Shown in pieces: positions 23,458-36,045 of a DNA stretch of 64,000 nt. The notes under the pieces were generated by a model. The model was not told the DNA's origin. It made no database searches and was given only the letters and a program-made list of their open reading frames with translations. The translations under genes were made by a program, and so were the position numbers. Every line of letters begins with the position of its first letter. The first letter of the stretch is position 1. Source of the DNA: Ophioderma brevispina (Eukaryota > Echinodermata > Ophiuroidea > Amphilepidida > Ophiodermatidae); assembly GCA_023653785.1 (NCBI GenBank), contig JAMKCH010078644.1, positions 21,847 to 85,846 on the forward strand, given 5' to 3'.

Positions 23458-23812
23458 AGTTACGCACTATCAGCGATTCTTCAAAATATAAACGATCGCG
23501 CCACCTTTTCACAAAGCATTTTGCATGTTATTAAAAATTGTTGTAGTAAAGACGCTGTTGTAAGTGACTAACGTAACACGCGGCATTTGGTAAAAAATTG
23601 TCATTTATGCTTTGTTACTAATAAAAGTCGGGATCCGACTTTTTCAGGTCTAGAAACAGTCATAAATGGCATCTTCGAGACCGTTTTAAAATACTAAGTG
23701 TCTTTTTCACAAAGAAGAACAGTAATATAAAGTGTTAATATGACCTAACACTAGCAATTAGAGACAAAAAAGGGTATTTTGAATTTTGAAAAAAATGATG
23801 ATGTGACCGTTC
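23458..23812. mobile_element. TTAA-type MITE (family T), degraded copy
   Basis: Reverse complement of the MITE at 46471-46836 over almost its full length. Its left end reads GCACTATCAGCGATT against the intact GCCACTATCAGCGATT. It carries the same central near-palindrome AAAAGTCGGGATCCGACTTT (23624-23643). Flanking TTAA is not preserved, so its termini have decayed. Confidence 0.75.
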
Positions 23813-24718
23813 AGTACTTTTTTGCCCTCAGGCTTCATATATTACATCTTGCAAACTGTAGCAAAAAAATGTTTCCTTCAGGCGGTCATCTTGAATTTAA
23901 ACATGGCACCATTTGTATGACGTACGTAAAATTTACCCAACAAATAGGGAATTTGACCAACATAAGGCTCTAATTTTGGCAATTACACAGACTTAGAAAG
24001 TCGCAAAGTTATTCCTTCATTTTAAAATGAGCCTATGTTTACATATACTTTGTCCAATACCTGGACCTCTGAGCAAAACAGCTCAAATGCTGCTGAGGCT
24101 TTGAGGCTCAAATTAGTGGCAATATCCGTGTTGTTATGCAATGAATACAACTTATAGCATTCAGAAAGTTGCAGATTGTTTCCTTGAGGTACATGGGCGG
24201 CCGACTGGAATTTCAAAATGGAAACATTTTAAAACTATTCCGACTTCTGAGTAACAAGACAACAGAAATTGGTGACAAAAAACAATGTTTGTGATGTCAT
24301 AAAAATTGCAACAATTAATCAGAAATAAAAGGCTATGTTCAAAATATTGTGTTGCAAATATCTGGACTCTAGAATGGAAAATATATTAGCAATTGGTACA
24401 TGTTTATGGTATGAATGCCTGCAATAAACTGGAAAATCTCAACAGTAAATAAAACGACGTTTTTTACCCCCCCAGTTATTTGCCACATTTCGAGACCTGG
24501 ACCTGAAAAGAGTTGTAAGGACAGACGTGCAGACTGGAATGGTATATACACCCCAGTTCCAAGGTTATGCGAGTAAAAATATACTGGCATGAGCACAAGA
24601 ACCAAGGCACAGGTATATATACATAGCGTGCCAGGACAATTGATTAGGGGGGCGGACCTAAAGATTGTTCGACCCTGAGAGCGAAGCGAGCGATCGAGCA
24701 GTAGCGAGCGTTCGACTA
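23813..24718. other. Unassigned; long minus-strand ORF of doubtful meaning
   Basis: A 181-codon minus-strand frame spans 24369-24914. It runs into the tandem repeat described next and reads through GAGCGAAGCGAGCGATCGAG-type low-complexity DNA. I therefore regard it as a chance frame in repeat DNA and not a gene. Confidence 0.5.
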
Positions 24719-25147
24719 CGGGGGGTTCCTGGTGGGTGCAGGGGCCGAGCCCCGGAAGCTCTTGGATTAAGCTATCAGAACCTTTCAAAATGACCTGTTT
24801 GGGGGTAAATAGTAAAGACCCGAGGTAAGGACTGGTGGCTAAAACTTGCTCACTGAGACGGCCAGAACGTGTATAAGCCTTGTACTGCCAAAGAGAATTG
24901 AATATAGCGAGCACCCATGTCTTTAATCATGGTGTGGTGCAGGGAACATAGCCTTTCTGGGGGATCCAGGGGCGGAGCCCGCCGGAAGCTCTTGGATTTC
25001 AGCTATTCCGAAACCTTAAAGATTACCACTTTTTTGAGTGGTAAATGGTAACCAATTCAAAGAAAAGACTGGTTTCTAACTTGGCTCACTGATACATTGA
25101 TAACTGGGCAGTATAAGCTTGAACCGCCGAAGGGACATTGTACACAT
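24719..25147. repeat. Two tandem copies of a GGGGCGGAGCCCC-type repeat
   Basis: Unit 1 (24719-24905) and unit 2 (24957-25147) share GGAAGCTCTTGGATT, GGTAAAT.GTAA and GCTCACTGA.AC in order. A third partial copy lies at 25665-25760 beyond the next MITE (GCCCCCGGAAGCTCTGGATT). The MITE at 25153 probably inserted inside an array of this repeat. Confidence 0.7.
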
Positions 25148-25152
25148 TATAC

Positions 25153-25624
25153 AGGGTGAGTCAAAAAAAACACTTGACCCCTGATTGTGTCCTCCAGTCC
25201 ATTTTGAATTTTGTAATTTTTTATTTTTTTTATTTTTTTTATTTTTTTTATTTTTTTTATTTTTTTTATCATCAATTTTGATAAGATAATTTAATCGGTT
25301 AAGTATAGGCGATCGTACAGTCCTTTCGAATCAAGAATAATCGCAGTGAATAACTAGCCTGATTTTTCTTCTGGACCCGGATTTCCTTCGCTGAACCTCG
25401 TTCATTTTCAATGTAATCCGTTGACAGAGCAGAAGGAATCGAACTACTTGATTCCAAAACTGACTGTACTCGGTCCTATACCTAACCGATGTGATGATCT
25501 TTGTTGTTACATTAAAGATCTATGAACCCAGCTTTCAGATGATACCAAATATGTTGCAGATATATGGTTAAAACATTCCAAAATGGCGGACACCTCAGGG
25601 TCAAGTTTTTTTTTATCTCACCCT
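25153..25624. mobile_element. Mariner-type MITE, GGGTGAG ends, copy 2
   Basis: Begins AGGGTGAGTCAAAAAAAACA and ends with the inverted TTTTTATCTCACCCT. The interior is the reverse complement of 19588-20031 apart from an added A/T minisatellite. Adjacent TA dinucleotides on both sides fit a TA target duplication, as expected of this superfamily. Confidence 0.75.
25206..25269. repeat. (ATTTTTTTT)n minisatellite
   Basis: About six 9-base units of A followed by eight T, lying inside the left part of the MITE. It is absent from the sister copy at 19588, so it expanded after insertion. Confidence 0.9.
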
Positions 25625-25762
25625 TATCTAGCGCGCCAACTGTCGTTTTTACTCGGTTGCGGTGCATGAGCAGAGTCCCCTCCGAGCCCCCGGAAGCTCT
25701 GGATTTTAGCATTAGGAAAGTATTTTGAAGGTTAAGTATAGTAATATTTATTCAAATGACAG

Positions 25763-27040
25763 CCAGTAAACCTACAAGTTATGGTAAAGGGGGGCTAGTG
25801 AATCGATCCCTTGCCAATTTTTTTTCTTGACCACTTCAGCTTTCCACTGGATATTCCCCTTATGCTGGAGAAGACCAACTTGGGGGATGGCCCATGGCGC
25901 CCCTCGTGTTTTCATCCATTTATTGTACAACATTATTTTGATCACTAGTATGTTGGCCCCATTAACATTCATGAGTTACCGTTGGTAGCTTGGAACAAAA
26001 CACTAAATTGGCTGAGGTGAAGCCAAATATTTGTGAACTTGATTTATGTTCAGTGTGGAGTTCATCTTGCGTTCTGATTCGTTCTTTCTCCTTTTTGTTT
26101 CATCGACTTCCCTTTTCTCTCTTTCTTTTCTCTTGCTTCCTCCCTCTTTCTTTCTCTTTCTCTTTTCCATCTTCTGTCTCTTTCTTTCCTTCCCTTTTTT
26201 CTTCTTCTCTTTTTGAGGATCGCTGGGCGCTGGGGGGGGGGGGGTGTTCCACCCCCACACCCCCCATGCGTACGGGGCCTGTGTCACTATAGAAAAGCTC
26301 ATTTGTTTTCTTTTAGTCTTCGGTCTTTGCTTTCCATTTGTTTTTGTTCTGAATCTAAAGTGATCCATTTGGTCACTGATAGTGGGGGAAATGAATTGAG
26401 GTAACATTTTTCATTTTCAAGAAAATATGCCATTTTATATAAAATATTTTTGTGATTTTACACTTGGGGTTTTTCCTTCCCTAGCCCCCTTACGGGCACT
26501 ACAAAAGAACAACAGTCATAGAAGGACATGTCCTATCCCTAAGGTTTACTGCAACTTTGAAATCCTGGGGTGGTTTTCGGGCAGGTGGTGCATAATTCAA
26601 CAAGAATAGGCCTTTTAAAAAAAAAGACAACCATCGCTTAGCAAGAATGTTAGTACTTTATATGTTTAGTGTAAAATACTTGAGAATCAAAAGAAGCCCT
26701 CTCATAGTAGAGAGATTACATTACCCAGAGTATAATGTCCGGTATCCAACCATACTCAATCATCAACCTTTAATTTTGAAATACACCCCACAGACCCCAA
26801 ATTCCTTCTATACTGACTGTGGAACATGGTGTTTGGTAGTTTAGCAATCAATAATAGCTCTAATATTTAGACCACGCCTGCAAAACCAAAATTACAAACG
26901 TCAAACTTACTCGGAAAACGATTTTCTAAAACACGCTTGTGTTATCTGGGCAGAGTACACTAGTGGTGACTCTCAAGACATGGGTCAGATCATCCATTCA
27001 TGTTAATGAACTGAGAAAGTTATCCACTGTGATGGGTGGG
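25763..27040. other. Unassigned, with a CT-rich tract and poly-G
   Basis: 26073-26212 is a pyrimidine-rich tract (CTTTCTCTTT-like). It is followed by a poly-G run near 26233-26246 and a C-rich inverted companion (CCACCCCCACACCCCCC). ORFs here are low-complexity (Lys/Arg/Glu-rich on the minus strand) and not credible genes. Confidence 0.6.
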
Positions 27041-27043
27041 CTG

Positions 27044-27331
27044 TTATCCAATCAAAATTTTTGTTTCTGGCTGTTTCGGAAATGTAAATGAATTTCCTAG
27101 TAGGCATATACCATGTTTCTTATTCTTAAAATAATGGAACCAGAGGACTTTGGCACTTGCTAAATGAGACAACCACCCAACTCTGTGCATAACTGTAATA
27201 TTCTGCCAATCATTTGCTTGCTGCCATATGCTAGGGTACTTGCAATGGTTGGTGGCTTTAAAAATCCACTCCGCTTCATACCAGTCTTCGATGGAACAAC
27301 ACTTGGGTCGATCGCCACAAAGAGGTGTCAA
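27044..27331 (-). CDS. Unidentified open frame, possible repeat-derived
   Basis: A 95-codon minus-strand frame with several Trp, Cys and His residues, unlike the AT-rich noise around it. I recognise no domain. No splice sites are obvious. It may be an exon, a fragment of a transposon ORF, or chance. Confidence 0.15.
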   Translation of the reverse strand: MTPLCGDRPKCCSIEDWYEAEWIFKATNHCKYPSIWQQANDWQNITVMHRVGWLSHLASAKVLWFHYFKNKKHGICLLGNSFTFPKQPETKILIG

Positions 27332-27424
27332 AACCGGGTAATAACACCGCTTCCATTATATCCCATAATGTATATAATCCGAATGATCGTTTAAACTTGA
27401 CAGGCAAATTTCAGGGGTGGGGAG

Positions 27425-27685
27425 TTACTTTTTTTGGGGTGTATAGCCTCTTGTTGTGTTGTAGCCATCATAATGGATTTTAAAAGGTTCAACTGTAACA
27501 GTACCACCACATCCTCTAGGATCAGATGTTTCTAGTTTGGCCACAACTACAGTCCTTACAAGCCTGTACCTGCTGATTTTCGATGCAAAATTTGCCCTGA
27601 CTTTTGTGTTATATATTTTCAACTTCACCTTGGAATTTGGATTTTCCAAGAATTTTCTTCTCCATGTATGCTAGTTCACAAATGC
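27425..27685 (-). CDS. Possible exon, unidentified
   Basis: An acceptor-like GTGAACTAG (ending near 27674) is followed on the minus strand by an open frame. It reads KVKLKIYNTKVRANFASKIS and then a Gly/Cys segment (DPRGCGGTVTV), ending at a stop near 27425. A secreted beta-rich domain is imaginable, but I cannot assign a family. An overlapping 74-codon frame (27609-27833) shares the strand and may be an upstream piece or a shadow. Confidence 0.2.
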
Positions 27686-27835
27686 CAAGTTTTTTCACTC
27701 TCCTTTCTGCCTTCGTGTAAATGATTGATCCTTGTCTACATCGGTAGCCAAATATCATTACGGCTTTAATGCCATAACTCAATAATGATACTACAATGGT
27801 GCTGATATGCCAAGTCTGTAAACCAACGACCAAAT

Positions 27836-29324
27836 TACAATCAGAAGTACAGACTTCATGATTGATACCATGACAGTTCTCGGCCGGGTGTTATTAATAT
27901 GACGGTGTTTGATTTTGTATCGATTTTTACGAAATTAAGGAATGGTACTAAATATAAAGTCTTTTCAATATGCCAAGTGTCGAAACTTGCAGTACTTAAT
28001 TAATAACCTCATTAAGTAAATTTGGCAATTTCCGACGTGATGTCGCAAAACGAGAGACTTTGGTGCTTTACATAGTGATGGATGTCGAGCCCTCGGTCTT
28101 AAGTGTATACTTGATTTCCCACCTTTTATATAAATATTCTCATGCTTAATTTATAACTGACACAAGCAAATTGTAATTAATTTCTAAATATTACTAAAAA
28201 ATTTTATATTATTTTTACAGTTCAAACGGTGAATCTCGGCAATCCACCCAACACCCGTCATTATGTAATAAACCAATTCAAAAATTCGTGCGATGACGCA
28301 CGTTTGGTTTGACGGATGTTCTGAAAACGCCGACTAGTGAATTCCATATAGCGGATGCTGAATAACGCTTTAGTATATAGGGAAAATTCAACATCGCGGC
28401 ACTATGTCATGAACGTAATCGCAATTTGCTTAAATTATGGTGTGACGGATAAGATTAGTAACTTTTCCAATGTATTACAATCACATTTTTTACAAAGTAA
28501 GAATTCATGAATGTTAGCTAAAATAAATTGTAAATGTTTACCGACTCTTTAAGATCGCGATTTTCAAAGCGGAGTTTTCTTTTCTCGAAAACAAAATTCG
28601 TATTTTGTTTTAACATATCCGTCACTACATAATACACCCGAAGCGTTGTCCAAATAATTGTTAGTGCTAGGCTGCATACATTGCGAGACCGTTCGCAATT
28701 TTCAGCAACGTTAATTACTTCTCTGCAATAATGCTCCTGGGGGTAGTCGGAGTTATTTGACAACTACAACAAGGCGTACTCTTAAGCATTGCAATCGCAT
28801 TCAATATGAATGGAAGCTAGATCTAATCATAGCAACATAACTCTTGTAAAAGACGAAGTTATATAGTGGCTCGGAGAAACTGGTCCCGTTGTAATTCGCA
28901 CTCACGCCTATAAAGCGAGAGAACAGGTCGAGACCGTGTATTGTTGTCTTTATATTAATTCAATTTAAAATTATTTCAAAGAGTAAAGACATTTTATTCG
29001 CAGCTAATGAGCTTAAAAGACGATTAGACAACAGAGAGTGACATGGGTGTCCGTTCCTCGAACCTGAGTCGTAAAAAAGAAAAAAAAAGACATGGTACTG
29101 CATACTATGTCATGCCTTATTGGACCAATTTGTCAAGCAAAGCACCGTAGAACTGATCTGAAAAGGTCTGTTATGTAGGGACATGTCCGCATGAATTAGT
29201 ATACCCTTAGGGTTTACGCAGATTTTGGGGAAGGGCCGAAATGCTTATGAGAGGCCTATAAAGCACCAAGAAATGCCTTGTGAACCCCCGGCTTGGGAAC
29301 ATTTGCCCTCATCCTTCTTCTTGC
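27836..29324. other. No recognised gene
   Basis: Unassigned AT-rich sequence with a short A-rich run at 29075-29090. The minus-strand 81-codon ORF at 28518-28763 has no recognisable domain. Confidence 0.5.
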
Positions 29325-31230
29325 GTATTAACAAAAAGCCCCAGCTAAATTTTTGAAGTTGGTGGAGCCAAGCTCACTGTTATTGGTTGGGGGTTGAGAA
29401 AGTCCTATAATATCCACCGGTGGACGAAAGGTAGGCCACTCAATTGAGCATGTGATCCTCAGTCCTGTTACGGATGGAGCGCCACTGGGCAGCTGGAGTG
29501 GTCGCAGCCCCATACGTGCATATTGCTGTTGAAACGACCGAATACTGTTCAAGGTGACCCATCCTTACGTGGAGATTGCTAACCGATGTGAGAGTTCTTG
29601 TCATAGTTTCATACTGAATTGGTCTTTTCTTGGGGTAAAAATAAAGAAATTAAAAAAAAAAAAAAAAAAAAAAATAACAAAATAAAAAATGATCCCGGAA
29701 AGTGGGGGACCTGTGTTAGGGGGACACACTACAACATCGTCCCAATATCGTGTGAAGGAAGTGGGGGTTGCGGTTTACTGGGGTAAGGGGGAAAGAGGGG
29801 GGGGAGGGGATGTGGGGAATGGAGCGATCGGTAGGGGGTGGGAGAATATGGGGTACATAGAGTTGGGGGGATCGGGCGGTTGGGTGAGAGAAGGGATAAT
29901 GAGGGGGTTGAGTGTGGCTCGGAAAGGGGAGCGTTAGGGGGAGGGGGAGGGGCAGAATCCCCACTTCCCTCTCGCTCCCCCGCCCCCACCGCGCCCCCCC
30001 CCCCCCCCTTTCCTGCGCCACCCTTTCCCCACTCCGTGCTTTGTGAGCCTTGCGCTCTCCATTCAGTGTTTTCATGTCTGTAAGATGTGGAATGGTAGCT
30101 GGGGAGTTTAGCACGGTGTTCGACAGAAGGTCGACGAGAGCGCAGGTCTCTGTCTTCCGGAGCTGGCGTGATTCTTTAACCTTGTTGAATGCAGCAGGTG
30201 CTTGTTGTCCATCACTATGAACCAGCAAGCCTTAATTCACCAGTTAATGTGTGTGATGTTCTCCAAAGCACTGCAGGTGCATTGCCTGAGAGCACTGCTC
30301 ATCTGCTGGGAGTGCGACGGAGGCATCCAGTCATGGTTCTGATGGTCTCGTTGAGTACTGGGGTCCAGCTTCTTTGTGTGAGAACTATTGCACTCATGCG
30401 GGGCTGCATATTCAAGCAGCGCTGTAGACCAAGCCAGGGGTCGAGTTGTATCGTAGAGTGGATGGGCTAGCACCCCAGGAAGAATCCAGCAAGGTGGCAG
30501 AGGATGTGTTTTATTCCTCGAAGATACCCTGGCGCATACAGACTCGAAGTGCTGCCGGTGTGTAAGCTGCCGGTCAAGGTTCATTCCCAGATAGGTTGGC
30601 GTTGGATTGTATGGCTGCAGAGGCGCTCCATTGATTTGAAGCTGGCGATGAGCCTCTTTGGTGTTAACATGGAAACAGTAGCGGGGATCTTAATGGCTTC
30701 ACTCATCTTGAGTTCCAGGTCTTGAGACATGCTGCAAGTGGGCCATATCTGCAGTAACTGTTCTTTCTACTGCTGCCCTGCTGTCCGAGTGAAGAAGGGC
30801 AAGCGTAGGTCGTCGGCGTAGCCCATATTGTCTATATTTGTTGTAGATAAGCGATTGATATACAAGTTTGACCAGCATGGAAGCCAGCACTGATCCATAT
30901 GGACTTTGACTGACCTATCCGTTCCACAGATTCACTGGTCTTAAAAACCAAAGCTAAGGTTTTTGCAAGCAATGTTTACATATCACTGGAACCCGGAGGC
31001 GATCCGGGATGGTCTTAGAAGCTTGAGTGTCAAGCCCGTAAACCACACGGTGTCTTATGCTGCAGTACGGTCCACCAAGATACTCTTCCTTTAATACGGC
31101 GCTTTTGCAAAGCTCTCCTCAATATCATTGCAATCGTTTTACAATCTGGTGGACAGTGGCTCGTCCACGGCGAAATCCTGCGTGTTCGTCAGGCGATGGG
31201 ATTCGACGACTAACCCCGCAATTATGTCAG
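29325..31230 (-). pseudogene. LINE family X pol remnant, copy A
   Basis: Read on the minus strand from high to low coordinates: RT motif VDRTAA.DTVWFTGLTLKLL (about 31075-31020); YADD box at plus 30809-30820 (frame reads GYADDLRL); thumb region with NLDRQLTHRQHFESVCA (near 30580-30530); NSSHTKKLD (near 30385); then the C-terminal Cys/His knuckle region with TFRPPVD (about 29425-29405). It resembles jockey-superfamily LINEs. Frameshifts and stops are numerous. A 0.4 kb low-complexity block (29640-30065) interrupts it. Confidence 0.85.
29640..30065. other. Low-complexity insertion in LINE copy A
   Basis: Starts with an A-rich stretch (29653-29690), continues as G-rich DNA (GGGGGAGGGG runs) and ends as C-rich DNA up to about 30037. 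LINE copies B and C are continuous across this place, so the block was inserted or expanded here. Overlapping Pro/Arg/Gly-rich ORFs on both strands are composition artefacts. Confidence 0.6.
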
Positions 31231-31734
31231 TCAAAAAATTCAAGATTCAATTTTTTATTTTTTTTACGTTTTTCTTTTTTTATTTATAAATAATTGTTTC
31301 AATTATGGTAAAATGACCATGATCAACCAAAGGTTCAACCATAGGGTGGACTAATGATGCATTTTCTCCAACCTATGTTTGACCGCTCATGTGTATTTTC
31401 AAACCATGGTCAAGTGCAAGTTGCCATGGTCAAGCACATTCTACCCTTGTACATGGTTGACATTTCACGTAGAAGTCCTAAGTATGATCTGATCTTGATA
31501 GGGTTCGTCTTATCGTGTCCAAACACAGAGTTTCTCATATTGCTCTAGCCAAAGACGATTACACGTCTACCGCTTCATTTGAATTCCGGACGAATTCCTT
31601 GTCTATATGTTGTCAAACCCCCAGAGGTGCCGTTCCACAACTACAAGCAGTAATCCTGATCTGCTTCCATGTGCCAGCACCTATTTTACAGGAATCCTTT
31701 AGACTATCCAGATTCCGGTTCTCAATCTGTTCTT
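31231..31734. other. Unassigned gap between two LINE copies
   Basis: T-rich at the start (31250-31290), then unassigned. No ORF with a recognisable domain. It separates the 5' end of LINE copy A from the 3' end of copy B. Confidence 0.5.
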
Positions 31735-34700
31735 CTTGTTTATGAGGCACAGCAAGTGTTGAATTTGGTGGAGCCAGCTCACTGTTGATTGGCTGGGTTT
31801 TGAGAAGTCCATATCCACCGGTGGATGAAAGTAGAGCACGCTTGAAACTGTGATCCCCAGTCTTGTGATGGAGAGCCACATTGCAGGCTGGATATTGTCC
31901 CTCCAGATCAGTGCATATTTGCTGTTGAACGACCGACTCCTGGGGAATCCGTTCAAGGAGACCATTCCTTACGTGAAATTGCTACCGGTGGGTAGTTCGT
32001 CATAGGTGTGATATGAATTGTTCTGGTCTTGGGTATCAGCCAGGGCGTTGTGTCTGTGACATTTTTAATGGGGTGCTGGAGAGTTAGCAACGGGTCGACA
32101 GAAAGGTCGACGGAAGCGCAGTCTCTGTCTGCCGGCTGGCGTGAATTCTTTAACAGTATTATGCTGCAGGTGCTTCTTGTCCAACTGAGCCCTTATTCAC
32201 CATTTTATTGTGTTGGTGTTCTCTCCGAGCACTGCAGGTGCAATGCCTGAAGGCACTGGTATAACTCCGATGAGTGGTACGAGGCAACAGTAATGGTTCT
32301 CATGGTCCGTTGATACGGTGTCCAGCTTCTTTTGTGAGAGCCTTGCAACATGCTGGGGCGGCATATTCGCACGCCCTGTAGACATAGCCGGGGCGGAGTA
32401 CGTAAGTGGATGGGCTCGCCCCCCATGAATAACGTGATGCTGCCGATATTAGCGGCTGATCAAGCTTCACTCCCGAGATAAGTTAGTGTAGGATTGTTTG
32501 GCAGGTGATCCTTTAGCTGATTGAGCTGGCGATGAGTCTCTTTGGTGTTAAGATGAAGGCATCGGTGGTCTTGTCTTCACTCAGCTTGAACTCTCCAGTC
32601 TTGAGATTGCTGGTCAAGTAGGGCCCTATCTGCAGTAAGTGTACTTTCTACTCAGTCCAGCTCTGTCCAGTGATGAAGGGAAGATCGTATGTCTAGATGC
32701 TGTTTGAGTAATTGCTTATATACAAGTTGAACAGCCTGGGAAGCCACACTGATCCTGTTGGAATCCGTTCCTCAACTACCCGTCGACGGTTGGCAATCAT
32801 GTCATGGACTTATCATGTTATTACATAATGGCATGAAACTCCATAAATTGTTTTTGGCACCAGGCTTTTCAAATCTGAAGTGCTGGCAGCAGGTTTGTGC
32901 TAGATACCAAGTCTCTGTCTTGTGTCAGGGCATGGGGGTAGAGCACGATCTGCTTCGATTTGGGCATTGGGGATTTCCATGCCTAAGAAATAATGATTCA
33001 CCGTGGACAAGTCTCTTTTGCTGGCTTATTGTTGCTCCCACCGATTGCAGAAAAGACTCCTAAAAGCCGAAGCCTGAGTCTATGAACGACGAGAAACAAG
33101 AGTACGCAAACAACGATGCGGGGGGGAAAGCGAAATGATCGGGAGGAAGGACGGAGAGGGTATACAAAATATTTTATAAGAGAGAACCTCATATCTTGAG
33201 AACCACTCCACAACAAATGAACAATTTTTATTGTTTTTCAAGGCAAGATGCTCACTTACCCATTCTTTATTAATGATAAATCATCCACGATATCAAATTA
33301 AAAAATGGAAAAAGATCACTTTCATCGATCCGGGATGGTGCTGAGAAGCGTGAGTGCCAAGCCCTGGTGCCACACGGTGTCATATACTGCAGGACGGTCC
33401 ACCAAGATGACGCCTGCCTTACGACCTTTTCAACGCTCTCCTCATATCATTTGTGAGTTTAACAATCTATGGACAGTGCTCCGGTCACGCGAATACTGCT
33501 TGTTCGTCAGCAGATGGATCGGCGACAGGGTCTAGCCGGGCCAGGAATCATTCTCTCACGGAGTTTGACGGAACACACAGTAGTGGTATTGGACGGTAGT
33601 TCTTTGGGTTGCCACCAGGCTTGTTTGGTTTGGGGGTGGCGATGAATGGTATCACTTCCTCCAGATGTTGGTAAGACGGGTTTGTATGCACATGAGTAGA
33701 ACTCCTGGAGCCTTTCAGACTCGTGGGCCGCAGTGCATCATGAATTCCGCTGATATATTCCTTGAATATCCTGCACTATCCTTGAAAGACCATATAATAT
33801 GCGAGGAGCTCCTCAGCAATTGAGTTGGCAGACACAGGAATTTGGATGGTTTGGAAACTCTTCCGGTGAGGCGATTTATAGTCAAGTTCCAGGCCTATTA
33901 GAAACCACTTTCCCTGGACATCTGCCTCCCGCGATCCAAAGACGTTTCCTGGCCAGTAGTTTTGTTAGACCTGAAGCCTTGGATGACGCTTCTTCTCTAC
34001 TGTTCAATTCAATTATTCATTTAAAGATCATCACATTATTCATCCGGATGACAGCCACGTGAGATGGTCTTCTTTTATCTTATAAAGAAGTTTTACATAG
34101 TTCTGTGTAAGAATTTCCAGGTAGGGGAGGTTGGGGTCGGAAGGTTGGGCACTTCTGACCAACCAGGGTCTTCAAACTGGTGTTCCAGTCCTGCCTTGCG
34201 CATTTCCACTTTTTCACTAGCTTTGTTGGTACAGACTTAGCAAGGCTGTCCGACCAGTCATGGTCTATGTTGAGATTTCGAAAGCGGTCGAAGACAGTAC
34301 GCGGTGACCGAAATGGCAATCTTATATTTTAACCAAATGCAAAGTCAGGATTTGAGGTTGCGTTCCCTTCCAGATTAGAAACTGTCCCTGTTGCTTTGGA
34401 TGTACAAGAGTTTGTATGCCAGATTTTGGAAGGCCCAGTCCCTCTAGTTTGGGATCCGTCAGTTGGTATTTCCTGAGCCCCCATGTAAAAATGCTATGAC
34501 TGTTGAAGTCACCAGCGTATATTCAAGGTGCACCATAATGTAGGTGAGAAACTGCTTGAAAAAGCCGGGAGTTAAGTGTGCTTGTAGACATTGAGACTGG
34601 ACTCTATACAATTGGGTCTTGCCCATTCCAGGGTGGAAGTCGCAGGTGGGTTGGCATAAGTTTCCATTGATCTTTATGCCCCCCTGACACAGGTTGCAAT

Positions 34701-34740
34701 CCCATGGGTAGCTCTCTCAATCGTTGAGACAATTAGTCAC
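31735..34740 (-). pseudogene. LINE family X pol remnant, copy B (longest copy)
   Basis: On the minus strand: endonuclease block YAGDFNSHSIFTWG (GDFN at plus 34502-34513); linker with SPRTVFDRFRN (near 34310); RT entry EVIPFIATPKPNKPGGNPKN (about 33660-33600); NDMRRALK (near 33440); then, beyond a family-S insertion (32795-33322), the palm/thumb and C-terminal region ending near 31745 with YFHPPVDMDFSKPSQSTVSW. The order endonuclease, RT, Cys/His tail is that of jockey/CR1-type LINEs. The YADD region near 32690 is degenerate. Stops and frame breaks throughout. Confidence 0.8.
32795..33322. mobile_element. Family S/S2 element inserted in LINE copy B
   Basis: Carries the S sequence (TTTGGGCATTGGGGATTTCC, CATGCCTAAGAAA) and the S2 part (CATATCTTGAGAACCACTCC at 33191) in the same order as 14345-14655. 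About 135 unrelated bases (33050-33185) split the two parts. It interrupts the RT domain of the host LINE, so it is younger than that copy. Confidence 0.7.
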
Positions 34741-35694
34741 CAGGAGCAGCTCCAGTGCAGATGCTCAACCGGGTCAATACCAACAGATGTTGCTTAGTTT
34801 GTAGAAGCCTTTCTTTTTTTTCTCTAAAGGCCACTCTCTTAACCAACCTCCTTAGACATTGCTTCAGGGGTTGGACCTCTTTGCTAAGAAACTCTCTGGA
34901 TGTAAGGCGGGCCCGGTGCAAGTTTGAGAGAAATTCGTATCTAAAAATCTCCCGTTGTCACTTAATTTTTGTGCTCTGATTCCGAGATCTTCTGTATATT
35001 AATACGACATTTCATGCACGCATTGGTTGGTCTTTGGTGCAGATTACAACAGCACTCAGAAGACCTTCCCAAGTACCTTCTCACATTTCACCTACGAAAT
35101 CTTTTTCCGTGCCACCGCACCTCTCATAGCAATAACAACGTAATCATGTTCCGCAAAACAAAACCTGTTCTTGTAGAGTATCGAGAGTTGCGCTTAATAA
35201 TGGGCTAATTCTAACGGATAGTATATGAACGACCAGAAATGGTTCTCGATTGCTATGCGCATCTTTTTTTTTTTTTAAACAGTAACTTTCGATATTTCTT
35301 CCTCATCTTCTCGTTTTTCCTCGCTGAACAAAGACTCCTATCTATATGCTTCATCTCCTCGATCGTGACGTCCGGTGTATAATGCATAAGTCGGAGCCTT
35401 AATCGCTAGCGTCATTCAAGCGCTGACGTTCGCACGACTGTGATAATAAAATTGGATCGATTAAGCCGAAATTAATTGGTCGACTCTGAGTTGCAAAAAT
35501 ATTTAAAAACTCATACGAGACCAATTATATTGGGCATAATCATCCACTTTATAATCATTTATCAATGTTTTGGATCCGATATTTTTCCCACACTTGGACT
35601 CCTCAAACATGATAAGGTTAATAAAGGCGGTGCGAAAATACACGCAAAACACAACTGACTGAACGCGTTGACGTCAACTTACTCGAGAAGCTAA
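34741..35694. other. No recognised gene
   Basis: Unassigned. 34741-34930 may be further 5' LINE sequence (a basic minus-strand frame overlaps it), but no motif is recognisable. The rest is AT-rich. Confidence 0.45.
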
Positions 35695-36045
35695 TTGGGG
35701 ATATACAAGCAATCCTTTGATGTGCTCAGTCAAGCGGATGTCCCTGGTTATTTCCAAATCTTATGGGGTAGCATCTGTGATTAATAGTGTCAGAAAATGC
35801 TGATAGATCGGCGAAAACGACCCGGTTACCAAAACCTTCTCGAAACCATCCTTGTGTGGTTACTACTTGGAATGGTTGTTTGATTTGCCTGAACCGGTTG
35901 GTCTGGTATGAGGTGTTCGTCTACCAACCGGTGCTATACGTGAGGCGCAGGAGATTTTTCAAAAAGCTATAGGTATGGCTGAGATATCGGATCGATAGTT
36001 ACTTCTTTTTGAAATTTCACAGGCCTTTAGCGGCTTTGGGAAACT
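35695..36045 (-). pseudogene. RT fragment of a second jockey-type LINE
   Basis: With frame changes, the minus strand reads a degenerate NYRPISLL-like entry (near 36015), VDEHLIPDQ (about 35920-35890), DGFEK.LVTG (near 35845), FADLSA.(F)DTINHR (about 35815-35770) and a following ITRDIRLTEHIKGLL segment. This is RT motifs 1-3 up to the first catalytic Asp. Sequence differs clearly from family X, so it is a separate LINE lineage. The remainder of pol is missing. Confidence 0.7.

Noticed and set aside
24369..24914. 181-codon minus-strand ORF as a gene
   Set aside because: It runs into a tandem repeat unit and GAGCGAAGCGAGCGA-type low-complexity DNA; composition and lack of domains point to a chance frame.
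26003..26407. 134-codon Lys/Arg/Glu-rich minus ORF
   Set aside because: It is the complement of a CT-rich tract and poly-G run; pure composition artefact.
29716..30228. 170-codon minus ORF and overlapping Pro/Arg-rich ORFs
   Set aside because: They cross a G/C-rich low-complexity insertion in a LINE; several frames on both strands are open at once.
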